Shown: in pieces, positions 6,694-14,600 of the stretch | Position numbering within the stretch: position 1 is the stretch's first letter | Layout of the letters: every line of letters starts with the position of its first letter | NCBI GenBank assembly: GCA_964568345.1 | Contig: CAZMPG010000019.1 | Span: 1-22,459, forward strand | Reading direction: 5' to 3' | DNA: 22,459 nucleotides | Source: UBA12088 sp964568345 | GTDB taxonomy: Bacteria; Patescibacteriota; Minisyncoccia; Phycocordibacterales; UBA12088 | Program-made: the position numbers and the translations under genes | The notes under the pieces: generated by a model | What the model was told of the DNA's origin: nothing | Databases searched by the model: none | Seen by the model: the letters and a program-made list of their open reading frames with translations, nothing else

Positions 6694-8241
6694 CTACACA
6701 GCTACGGTAGGAGGCACGCGCTCGCTGTGGACGGGCGGGCTGTCTGCGTTCAGGACGAAGACGCGGGATACCACGAGCATCGTGTAGCAGCACCACGCTA
6801 TGTTTACGGTGATAGCGAACGGATCACTGTACCAGCGGAGTGCTCCTGCGAAGCACGCTGCACCATTCACCGCAATGAGGAGCATCCACGGCCACAGCGC
6901 CGCCGTGGGGAGTGCCCCTGTCCTGCCCTTCGGGGTCACCATGAACGGGACACGGATGCGGAGAAGCCCGATGCAGGCAGCGTAGATGAGTACAGGGAAC
7001 GACACCATACCGAGCACAATGCCGCTTATAAGCATGCGCACTGAGTAGTGGCGCCGCCGCATAGTGCCATAGAAAAGTGTCATGTTCATGACTGCGTACG
7101 GTACAAACGTCACGAGATACACAAGCGGATTGTCGAAATACGTCGGCATCCCTGTGAGGAGGAACACAGCCGGCGTAAGCGAGAGGACGAGGAAAGCGAT
7201 ACCTACGAAGTAGTACGATGCACTCAGGAAATACTCCCACCACACCGCAAACGACAACCTCTGTGGACCTGCACAAAACGCTCGCACCAGGGGCCATAGG
7301 GTGGCGATAGTCCCCGTGGCCCAGCGCATCTGCTGCTTGAAGTACGCAGACAGGGTCTCCGGGGCAACTCCGAAAGCGAGCGTGTGGCTGTAGTACAGTG
7401 ACCGGTATCCAGCAAGGTGAAGCTTAAGCGATGTGGAAAAATCTTCCGTCACTGAGCTTTCATCGAAACCACCAACCGCACGGAGTGCGTCAACACGGAG
7501 GAGAACGTTCGTGCCGCAGCAGAACGCCGCACCAACGTGCTGTTTCGCTTCACATACGAGCTCATAGAAAATGGACTGTTGCATTGCGGCACCATGCGCA
7601 ATAGGGCTTGCCCCTACATTGGCATATACCTGAGGGGTCTGCACGTAGGCAATACGGTGCGAAGCGAGAATAAGGGGCACAACCGTGCTCAAAAAATACG
7701 GCATGGGGCTCTGGTCTGCATCGAAGACAGCAAGGAAAGGCTCTCGCACAGACTGCAGGAACTCGTTGATCGCTCCCGCCTTCGAAGCGGGAGGGATGTG
7801 AGAGGCTACATAACCAATACCATACGCGGCACACAGAGCCTGGTTACCCTCCCGTATATGCGCGTCCCGCGAACCGTCAAGGAGCACCCGCCGGCAGTTC
7901 GGATACTCGAGCACGGCAAGGGTAATACACGTGCGCTCGACGACGGAAAGCGGTTCGTCGCGAACCGGAACGACCACAACGACCGCAGGGAGCTCGGGCG
8001 GATAAGCACGCCGGTACCGGATATGACTTCCCAGTGTCCGATACGAGGCGAGTGCATACCCAACCGCGTGGAGGAGCGCATGACCTTCGGCGCAGAAGAG
8101 CATGAATGCATAGAGACGGTCAATCCATGTAACCGACTCAAGGTAAAGGAACGTGACCCGCGCCACGAGGTACACCCCGGCACACACAACAGCACACACG
8201 GCGATCCATCGCAGCCGGAAATTCTGCACCCGGTGTGGCAT
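6694..8241 (-). CDS. Cellulose-synthase-like family 2 glycosyltransferase
   Basis: A 515-residue membrane glycosyltransferase. N-terminal membrane helices (about 10-33 and 42-65) precede a GT-A catalytic domain (about 85-310), and further helices follow to the end. Catalytic motifs in order: VPVRDE (91-96), DGS (122-124), SKAGAIN (153-159), DAD (174-176, metal/UDP), TED (265-267, catalytic base) and QQMRW (303-307, acceptor/product site). The later VTPKG (435-439) is typical of BcsA-like proteins. Such enzymes polymerise beta-linked glucose or related sugars from UDP-sugars and export the chain. No PilZ domain follows, so c-di-GMP control through PilZ is not expected. GalU in the same cluster could supply the donor. 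The real product (cellulose, mixed glucan, hyaluronan-like) cannot be told. Confidence 0.92.
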   Translation of the reverse strand: MPHRVQNFRLRWIAVCAVVCAGVYLVARVTFLYLESVTWIDRLYAFMLFCAEGHALLHAVGYALASYRTLGSHIRYRRAYPPELPAVVVVVPVRDEPLSVVERTCITLAVLEYPNCRRVLLDGSRDAHIREGNQALCAAYGIGYVASHIPPASKAGAINEFLQSVREPFLAVFDADQSPMPYFLSTVVPLILASHRIAYVQTPQVYANVGASPIAHGAAMQQSIFYELVCEAKQHVGAAFCCGTNVLLRVDALRAVGGFDESSVTEDFSTSLKLHLAGYRSLYYSHTLAFGVAPETLSAYFKQQMRWATGTIATLWPLVRAFCAGPQRLSFAVWWEYFLSASYYFVGIAFLVLSLTPAVFLLTGMPTYFDNPLVYLVTFVPYAVMNMTLFYGTMRRRHYSVRMLISGIVLGMVSFPVLIYAACIGLLRIRVPFMVTPKGRTGALPTAALWPWMLLIAVNGAACFAGALRWYSDPFAITVNIAWCCYTMLVVSRVFVLNADSPPVHSERVPPTVAV

Positions 8242-8253
8242 ACCGCGTATGGC

Positions 8254-8634
8254 TTATACCCGCGCGAGCCGCTCCCGAACAGTGGCGACGATCTGCTCGG
8301 GTGTTGTGTCGGTTTTGACAATATACTCGGTCACCCCCCGATCGAGTACTTCCGACAATGCCAGCATTGACCCGTCGTTCGTAAGGACGATCACAGGAGG
8401 AAGGGATACCTCACGCCGCTGTGCTTCCTTGAGCATCGCTACACCCGAACATTTCGGCATAGCGAGATCGAGGAGCACGAGGTCAGGGCGCGACACAGTT
8501 ATCTTCTCAAGACCAACATCACCGTCTACCGCCTCGTCCACAGCAAAACCTGCTCGTACAAGCTGATCCACAAGTGCGCGACGAAGCGCACGGTCGTCCT
8601 CAATCACGAGAACATGCTGCTGTGGTGTTTGCAT
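8254..8634 (-). CDS. Single-domain response regulator (second of the cluster)
   Basis: A 126-residue CheY-like receiver with no output domain. The acidic pocket is Asp13/Asp14, the phosphoacceptor Asp56 is in VLLDLAMP, and Thr85 and Lys107 complete the conserved set. ATG 8634 is chosen because the receiver fold begins just after it; the frame is open to 8673. A TAAAAT box four bases before the ATG hints at an internal, leaderless promoter. It lies 51 bases after the histidine kinase and 12 bases before the glycosyltransferase. With no DNA-binding domain, it probably acts by protein contact or as a phosphate sink. Confidence 0.9.
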   Translation of the reverse strand: MQTPQQHVLVIEDDRALRRALVDQLVRAGFAVDEAVDGDVGLEKITVSRPDLVLLDLAMPKCSGVAMLKEAQRREVSLPPVIVLTNDGSMLALSEVLDRGVTEYIVKTDTTPEQIVATVRERLARV

Positions 8635-8685
8635 AAGTATTTTAGGTAAACTGCTAACCGTGCACAGGAACACCGCGGGGTATTC

Positions 8686-9849
8686 CTACTGAAGGCGAGG
8701 CGATTGGTACGGCAAGGCGACGTAAAATTCTGTACCAACGTCGGGGGTGGAGCGAAACCACACGTCACCACCGAGCGCTGTGACCGCCTCCTGTACGAAG
8801 TACAAGCCAATACCGCTCCCCTCAACGGAAACTGCGGTAGTGTTCGATGCCCGAAAGAACTGCGTGAACACGAGCCGCTGCTCTGCCTCGGGTATGCCGA
8901 TACCCTCGTCACCCATGAGCACTACGAGTCTGTCGTCAGAGAAGGTCTTCCCGTACACCTCGTGCCCCGCAGGCTTGTGGAAGACTTTGGCGGTTACCGT
9001 ACCACCCTCGCGACAGTACTTGCACGCATTCGACACAAGGTTGCCTACGATGTGCTCACACATACCACGGTCGGTCATGACAGGGGCAAGAGCGTGGTCG
9101 GCGTACCAGGACACACTCACCTGCCGTGCACGGAGCCCGGGGGCTGCTTCGTCGAGCGCTGCTCTAACGATACCAGCGATCTCACACGCCTCGACACTCG
9201 CCACGAAGGTGCCGAGCTCAAGCCGTGAGATGTTGAGGAGTGACGTCACGATGTCCGTCATGCGCTTTGCAGCGAGGCGTATCTCACCGACATACTCCCG
9301 CTGGGAAGGGGTGAGCGCGCCAACATCGCCGTTCATGAGCATTTCTGCGTACCAGGAGAGCGTCGTGAGCGGTGTCTTGATGTTGTGGGAGGCGAGCGAT
9401 ATGAACTCGGTCCTCGCGCGCGATAGACGTTTGGTCTCAGTGACATCACGCTCAATACCAACGAACGACATGATGTTCCCCTTCCTGTCGAGTACCGGGG
9501 CGACGTGGATCTCAGCATCGTAGATGACACCATCCTTCCGCTTATTCCTGATCTCACCGCGGTACGACTCCCTGTGCACCGCTATGGTGTCCCAAAAAGA
9601 CCGGTAGAATGTTGTTGGCATCTGGCCACCCCAGAGTGCTGGCGTTTTGCCAACCATTTCCTCGACAGGATACCCCGTCGTCTGCGCTGCTGCCTGATTC
9701 GCGTACACAACGACACCCTTGGGGTCGGTGACAACAATATGGTCCGTCGCACAGTCTACAGCGAGCTTGAAGCGTTCAAGTTCTACACGAGCGTGTGCTG
9801 GTGAAGACGGGGCTACACGATGTAGTGAAGCTGCTGCGGTTGACCTCAT
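8686..9849 (-). CDS. Soluble PAS-domain sensor histidine kinase
   Basis: A 387-residue kinase with no membrane segment. A PAS domain covers about 24-140, ending with the typical GIERDVTETK. The dimerisation/phosphoacceptor helix carries His155 in SLASHNIKTPLT, where SHELRTPL is more usual. The ATPase domain has N-box NLVSNACKY (270-278), G1 DEGIGIP (314-320), F-box QFFRAS and G2 GSGIGLYF (344-351). It would sense a cytoplasmic signal, redox state or ligand through PAS and phosphorylate the flanking regulators. ATG 9849 starts one base after the upstream regulator's stop (TAGTATG), so the two are coupled. The longer open frame upstream overlaps that regulator and is rejected. Confidence 0.93.
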   Translation of the reverse strand: MRSTAAASLHRVAPSSPAHARVELERFKLAVDCATDHIVVTDPKGVVVYANQAAAQTTGYPVEEMVGKTPALWGGQMPTTFYRSFWDTIAVHRESYRGEIRNKRKDGVIYDAEIHVAPVLDRKGNIMSFVGIERDVTETKRLSRARTEFISLASHNIKTPLTTLSWYAEMLMNGDVGALTPSQREYVGEIRLAAKRMTDIVTSLLNISRLELGTFVASVEACEIAGIVRAALDEAAPGLRARQVSVSWYADHALAPVMTDRGMCEHIVGNLVSNACKYCREGGTVTAKVFHKPAGHEVYGKTFSDDRLVVLMGDEGIGIPEAEQRLVFTQFFRASNTTAVSVEGSGIGLYFVQEAVTALGGDVWFRSTPDVGTEFYVALPYQSPRLQ

Positions 9850-9850
9850 A

Positions 9851-10231
9851 CTATACGAGCCCCTCGAGAGTGGCCACCACCTTCTCAATGGGTGTCGAGG
9901 CTTTGTCGAAGTAGTGTGCATTGAGCTTCTCCGCATCACTCCGCAGCTGGGAACGGCCAAGGAGGTTCGTGAGGATGATGACTGGCACCTTGCTTCCCAT
10001 CTCGGGGCCACGGAGCGACTCGAGGATGGTCATACCATCCTTGCCGGGGAGCATGAGGTCGAGTACGATACCATCGGGTCGCTCCGATGTAACGTAGGAG
10101 AGCATCGAGGCACCATCGGCTGCCTCTACTACCCGATACCCCGACCGGGCGATCCGATCCACGAGCACCTTACGGAGCGATGGGTCATCCTCCACGACCA
10201 GCACCTTGCGGAAGCGTCGTAGCAGCTTCAT
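9851..10231 (-). CDS. Single-domain response regulator (first of the cluster)
   Basis: A 126-residue CheY-like receiver: Asp15/Asp16, phosphoacceptor Asp58 in VLDLMLP, Thr88 and Lys110. There is no output domain. ATG 10231 is preferred to the open frame's 10267 start because a TACACT box ends six bases before it, as for a leaderless mRNA, and the receiver begins at once. It opens the eight-gene cluster and is followed one base later by the kinase. It is the same length as the second regulator but clearly diverged from it. Confidence 0.9.
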   Translation of the reverse strand: MKLLRRFRKVLVVEDDPSLRKVLVDRIARSGYRVVEAADGASMLSYVTSERPDGIVLDLMLPGKDGMTILESLRGPEMGSKVPVIILTNLLGRSQLRSDAEKLNAHYFDKASTPIEKVVATLEGLV

Positions 10232-10237
10232 GTGCCC

Positions 10238-10243
10238 AGTGTA
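10238..10243 (-). promoter_or_regulatory. -10 box for the two-component/glycan cluster
   Basis: TACACT on the minus strand ends six bases before ATG 10231, placing the transcript start at or next to the ATG. No Shine-Dalgarno and no good -35 are seen. Confidence 0.45.
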
Positions 10244-10285
10244 CCTCGCCCGGTGGGTAGGATACACGGATTGTTATACACAGCC

Positions 10286-11578
10286 CTATGAGACACTCGA
10301 CGCACCACCTCCCACGAACGTGAGTGCGACACCCTTTCGGTCTGCCCTGCCGGTGCGGCCGATGCGGTGCACGTAGTCCTCGTAGGTCGTCGGCACATCG
10401 TAGTTGATGACGTGGCTCACCGCGGGTATGTCGAGGCCGCGTGCGGCAACGTCGGTCGCCACGAGCACACGCACCCGGTTCTCCTTGAATGCATCGAGCG
10501 CGCGCACGCGACGCTTGTGGTCCTTGTTGCCGTGGATGGAGTCCGCAGCAACGCCACGATGGACGAGGAGCTTTGCGAGCTTCTCGACACCGTGCTTCGT
10601 ACGCCCAAAGACGAGCACCTTCTCGAAGCCGGGTTGCGCGAGGAGCGTATGGAGTACGTCGAGCTTGTGCTCAGAGGGCTTGATGTGAACGACGTCCTGG
10701 TCAACGTTTGCGCTCGTATCGCGCGTCTTCACCGACACGTGGACCGGATCGGTAAGAAACTCGCCGATGACCCGCTCAATATCCGGAGAAAGAGTCGCCG
10801 AAAAGAAGAGCGTCTGCCGTTCATGCGGCATACGCCCCATGAGGAAGCGCATGTCAGCGATGAAGCCCATGTCGAGCATCCGATCCGCCTCATCAAGCAC
10901 CACGGTGCCGATGCGCGAAAGATCGAGTGCGCCACGGTTTACGAGGTCCTTGAGGCGGCCGGGTGTACCGATGATGAAGTCATGCTGCCCGCGGAGCGCG
11001 CGGAGCTGCGGGTTTATGTTCATACCGCCGACGCACGTGACCGAAGCGATGCGCATGCCCCGCACGAGACTTTCGAGCTCCTCTCCTATTTGGAGCGCGA
11101 GCTCGCGGGTGGGCGTTACCACGAGGACCTGCTCACCGCGCTTCGTGTACACTTTCTGGATGAGCGGGATGAGGAATGCTGCCGTCTTACCGGTGCCGGT
11201 GTTTGCAATACCGACGACGTCCTTGCCCCGCAGAACGTGCGGGATAGCGGCGTCCTGAATCGGCGTCGGCGCATCGTACCCCTTCGCAACTATCGCCGCC
11301 GAGAGCGCGGGAGCAAACGGTAGGTCCGCATAGCGAAACCGCGGCACGAACGCCGCTTCCGGCGCAGCGTCAACCCCGCGCGCGATAAAGCGCGAGTAGT
11401 GGATATCTTGCTGCTTGCGTCGAGACGTAGCGCGCTGTGGCGCACCCCGACGGGGCGCAGTGCCACGCCCCAACGGGCGCGACCGAGGCGCATGCGAAGC
11501 GCGAGCGCCTCCAGAAGCCCCCTGTACGCCACGGGGCAAGCGACCGCCCGACTGGCGGTATGCAGTGTGTTGGTACAT
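10286..11578 (-). CDS. DEAD-box ATP-dependent RNA helicase (RhlE-like)
   Basis: A 430-residue helicase with every core motif: Q-motif (FRYADLPF...PTPIQ), motif I ANTGTGKT, Ia PTRELA, TPGRL, II DEAD, III SAT, motif V ATDVAARGLDIP and VI HRIGRTGR. The core ends a few residues after motif VI, so there is no long C-terminal extension. Instead the first ~65 residues are Arg/Gly/Gln-rich and probably bind RNA. It unwinds RNA in ribosome assembly or mRNA turnover, often in the cold. ATG 11578 is used; a TTG at 11596 with an upstream GAGG is possible and adds six residues. The gene has its own strong promoter and about a 110-base leader, which could hold post-transcriptional control. Confidence 0.93.
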   Translation of the reverse strand: MYQHTAYRQSGGRLPRGVQGASGGARASHAPRSRPLGRGTAPRRGAPQRATSRRKQQDIHYSRFIARGVDAAPEAAFVPRFRYADLPFAPALSAAIVAKGYDAPTPIQDAAIPHVLRGKDVVGIANTGTGKTAAFLIPLIQKVYTKRGEQVLVVTPTRELALQIGEELESLVRGMRIASVTCVGGMNINPQLRALRGQHDFIIGTPGRLKDLVNRGALDLSRIGTVVLDEADRMLDMGFIADMRFLMGRMPHERQTLFFSATLSPDIERVIGEFLTDPVHVSVKTRDTSANVDQDVVHIKPSEHKLDVLHTLLAQPGFEKVLVFGRTKHGVEKLAKLLVHRGVAADSIHGNKDHKRRVRALDAFKENRVRVLVATDVAARGLDIPAVSHVINYDVPTTYEDYVHRIGRTGRADRKGVALTFVGGGASSVS

Positions 11579-11703
11579 ACGTCGTATCGTGGGCAAAGCC
11601 CTACCCCTCGTCGTTACGGTAAAAAGTAAGGTGACGAGCGTCTCCTCGGGGTTTACGTACTCACGACGAGCGAAACAGCCAAAGAGAGGAAAGGTATGAC
11701 ACT

Positions 11704-11731
11704 AGTATACACACTATGGGGCATCTGTCAA
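11704..11731 (-). promoter_or_regulatory. Strong promoter of the DEAD-box helicase gene
   Basis: On the minus strand TTGACA (11726-11731), 16-base spacer, TATACT (11704-11709). The -35 starts right after the stop codon of the upstream surface-protein gene. TAGTGT flanks the -10 as a direct repeat on both sides, and ATAGTGTGTATACTA resembles the pncB promoter. The leader from about 11697 to the start is about 110 bases with no obvious upstream open frame; GACGAGCG occurs twice in it (plus strand). Confidence 0.8.
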
Positions 11732-11732
11732 G

Positions 11733-14543
11733 CTAGTCGTAGTAGAGAAGCGTGAGGTCTTTGTTGATCGTCGCGTGCTTGAAGCTATTGACGGGATCGT
11801 CCCCCGTCGTTTTGAACCACGCAGTGATCGTGTGGGTGCCTGGCGCAAGCCGCTCACTCCCGGCAGCGAGGTAGCTCGCGGTGAGCGTCCGCTGGCTCTC
11901 TGCCGCATCCTGCACAATCTGCTGTACACCCACCGAGCCCCGATTCACGCCATCAACGGTAATGCCGAGAAAGACGTTCCCTCCCTTGTCCGGAAGCTTG
12001 TCATTTGCTGCATCACCGCCATCAGCTTGGATGCGGGTCTTCGCCTGCACAAGCACGACGCCATCGTGCCCCTCAGGTATAGTGAACTGCTTCGAGGCTA
12101 TTGTCTCCACCGTGCCGACCGGCGGGCAGTGGTGTACGTTGTCCGACTGCATGACACCCCAGCCGCTGTTGCCACACTCGTACGCCGTCGCGTTGTACGC
12201 ACTGTCCCACGGGTACTCGATGAAGAAGCGGTGGTACCCTACACCCGAGAGTTTTGGCTGCTCGAGTGCAACGAACGTTGCACCCCGCGCGACACGGTAC
12301 CGTACAGGATCAGCTCTCGACCCCCAGGGAAACACCGAACCGAATGGATACGGTCGTACGGTTCCTGTACCTGCGTAGTAGCCCTGGCTATAGACGGGGG
12401 CGCGGAGTTCGGCACCCTCCCACAGGTCATTCACGGTCCAGCTGTGATCCTTGGTCGAGGGGAGTAGCTCAATATCTGGAGCGATGCCGATCATCGCGTC
12501 TCCCATCGCCGGGTTCGTGGGGTCGAGGTATATGGTTCCCGAAAAAAGGAGTGGGGCTGGCCCCTTGACCGCGTTTGGGAGTGAGCCGAGCGATACGACT
12601 GGCTTGCTACCAAGATCAGCTCCCGTCCTGTAGATACTCGCGCTCTCCCCCGCAAGTGAAAACGTGTGCACCATACGAGCAGAGCTTTCAAGGAGCGAAA
12701 GGTTGCTCCCGCTCCCCACGGTGACGCTCCCCTGTGCTGCCTTATTCTTTGCAACAAGGTCTACCGTGTGGGAACCGGGCGCGAGTGTCGCGACACCGAG
12801 CACGTTGTAGCTGTGCTGCACTGGATACCTGCTCGTGCCCCAGTCTAGCTCAGACGTATCACCCACCGGGACACCATCTACACGGATGGAGATGGCAGCA
12901 TACGGCTGCACCCCCGAGGCGCCTACAGGATACATGCGCCCGTCCGATTGCACGAGCACCTTCCGTGGCGTCGTACCGCCCACCGTCACCGGTATAGAGA
13001 GGAGTGTGCGGCTCGTCGAGATGCTCACGTCCGCCGAGAGCTGCTGGTATGCGGCAATACGCTCCTGCTTCTTTTTTGCAGCACAGGCAACACCGCTGCA
13101 CGTCCAGTTGTACTCACCGTCTGCCCCTACTTGATCCACCCATGCGGGGGTGCCTGTGGTACAGAGTGACGTCTGTGCCGGTGCCTGCGTAAGGGTTGTG
13201 CCCTGCACACTCGCGTTACAAGTACCACCCTGCGGAGGCGTTTCGGTCGTACACGTACCATTCGGCAAGCGTACCCCGTCAGAGCACGGGGGTACGTTCT
13301 CGGGATGCTGTATGAACTGCACCTCGGCAACCGCCTGCGCCTCTTCACCGGTTACAGAATTCTTTGCGACGTACGTTGCCACAAAATGGCACCCGTACCG
13401 GCTCTCCCCGGGGGCTCTACTTGAGCTCTCACCACCGGCTTGGTTTGCTGTATTGAAGAGGTTCCACGGATCAACGGTGCCATTCTGCGACTCGTCAGCA
13501 CATCCCGCTATCTCGACCACTGCACGGTATGTGTCGGCGTTGCGTGACTCCCACTTCCAGACACGGGGTACGAGCGGGTCGACATTGCCTACGGGCACCT
13601 TACCACCGATCAGGTACTGGAGCCACGCAATCGGACCAGTACCCACAGCCGTCGCCTGCACTGCTACCGTCGCGTCCTTCTCAACCGTACCCTGCGGACC
13701 GACACACGTGATGGTGTAGGTGGTATCAGCTGCAGGGGACACCCGCACGCTGCCCGAGCTTTTGCCGCCGGTCGAAAAGCCACTCCCCTGACATGACGCC
13801 ACGTTGGTACCTGCCCACGTGAGGGTGCTGCCCTCCCCCGCCATAATACGTACAGGAGATGCGGTGAACACCACGGTGGAAACCCCCACCACGGGGGGTG
13901 TATTGCCACACGCGCCCTCTACAGACCCTCCGGAACACCGCGGCACATGACACGACACCTCCTTCGAGGACGCGCGGCACGTCCACCAGAAGATATCCGC
14001 GGCAGTGACGACACTCGAGGGGGTGCCAACCGCACATAGGCCGCTCGTCGGTACGCTAGTGTAGGATTGGGTACCGTCTGCCGCGGTGCCGCACTTCGGC
14101 ACATCGGTGCCTGTACTGGGTACCGTTTTACACTGGACGGCGTAGAGCGCATCGCGGGTCGCTTGGTCAAACATACCGGTTGCCGGAAGCCCGTGTGCGC
14201 CCTGGTACCGAGCAAGTGCAGCCTCGGTAAGGGGCCCGAAGTACCCCCGCACAACACCGCGCGGTATGATGAGCAATCCCTGCGCCTCGAGGAAGCTCTG
14301 GAGCCGGGCAACGTCCTCACCGACACTCCCCACCGAGAGGTCACGCGAGTAGCGGACGCAGCCCTGCTCGCTGTGCTGCGCGGCGACTTTCCGCGCCTGT
14401 TCCGCCTTTTCTGCGGGGATGATGTGAAGCGCGATGAGAAGGTCAACGATGTCGCCAAGGCTTGCTGCACGCGCAACACCAGCGATCGCGCCAAAGGTAC
14501 AGAGCGCGACGAGGATGGGCAGGTACCAGTTTGGTTTCAGCAT
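11733..14543 (-). CDS. Large secreted surface protein with peptidoglycan-binding domain
   Basis: A 936-residue protein. Signal peptide about 1-26 (cleavage near ARA-A). A peptidoglycan-binding type 1 domain spans about 71-135 (VARLQSFLEAQGLL ... GYFGPLTEAALARYQ ... LPATGMFDQATRDAL). A Cys-rich module (about 151-203), an Ig-like domain (about 225-295, LTWAGTNVASC ... TTYTITC), an unassigned region and a second Cys-rich module (about 442-488, LCTTGTPAWV ... YNWTCSGVAC) follow. The last ~440 residues are Gly/Ser/Thr-rich, probably beta-sandwich domains. This assembly is typical of CPR cell-surface proteins and suggests attachment to the wall and contact with a host cell. TATACA five bases before the ATG and no Shine-Dalgarno suggest a leaderless mRNA. 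Domain borders are estimates. Confidence 0.85.
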   Translation of the reverse strand: MLKPNWYLPILVALCTFGAIAGVARAASLGDIVDLLIALHIIPAEKAEQARKVAAQHSEQGCVRYSRDLSVGSVGEDVARLQSFLEAQGLLIIPRGVVRGYFGPLTEAALARYQGAHGLPATGMFDQATRDALYAVQCKTVPSTGTDVPKCGTAADGTQSYTSVPTSGLCAVGTPSSVVTAADIFWWTCRASSKEVSCHVPRCSGGSVEGACGNTPPVVGVSTVVFTASPVRIMAGEGSTLTWAGTNVASCQGSGFSTGGKSSGSVRVSPAADTTYTITCVGPQGTVEKDATVAVQATAVGTGPIAWLQYLIGGKVPVGNVDPLVPRVWKWESRNADTYRAVVEIAGCADESQNGTVDPWNLFNTANQAGGESSSRAPGESRYGCHFVATYVAKNSVTGEEAQAVAEVQFIQHPENVPPCSDGVRLPNGTCTTETPPQGGTCNASVQGTTLTQAPAQTSLCTTGTPAWVDQVGADGEYNWTCSGVACAAKKKQERIAAYQQLSADVSISTSRTLLSIPVTVGGTTPRKVLVQSDGRMYPVGASGVQPYAAISIRVDGVPVGDTSELDWGTSRYPVQHSYNVLGVATLAPGSHTVDLVAKNKAAQGSVTVGSGSNLSLLESSARMVHTFSLAGESASIYRTGADLGSKPVVSLGSLPNAVKGPAPLLFSGTIYLDPTNPAMGDAMIGIAPDIELLPSTKDHSWTVNDLWEGAELRAPVYSQGYYAGTGTVRPYPFGSVFPWGSRADPVRYRVARGATFVALEQPKLSGVGYHRFFIEYPWDSAYNATAYECGNSGWGVMQSDNVHHCPPVGTVETIASKQFTIPEGHDGVVLVQAKTRIQADGGDAANDKLPDKGGNVFLGITVDGVNRGSVGVQQIVQDAAESQRTLTASYLAAGSERLAPGTHTITAWFKTTGDDPVNSFKHATINKDLTLLYYD

Positions 14544-14548
14544 GCGGA

Positions 14549-14576
14549 TGTATACGCACAGTCTACCCTAGGCCAA
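14549..14576 (-). promoter_or_regulatory. Promoter of the surface-protein gene, leaderless arrangement
   Basis: TTGGCC (14571-14576), 16 bases, TATACA (14549-14554), then five bases to ATG 14543 on the minus strand. The transcript would start at or beside the start codon. The ABC-transporter stop codon lies 25 bases upstream of the -35. Confidence 0.55.
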
Positions 14577-14600
14577 CCTCGGGCACCTAGCGCACCCTGT

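Noticed and set aside
9850..10011. Longer N-terminus of the histidine kinase
   Set aside because: The extra residues are the antisense-like, out-of-frame reading of the upstream response regulator; the ATG one base after that regulator's stop fits coupling.
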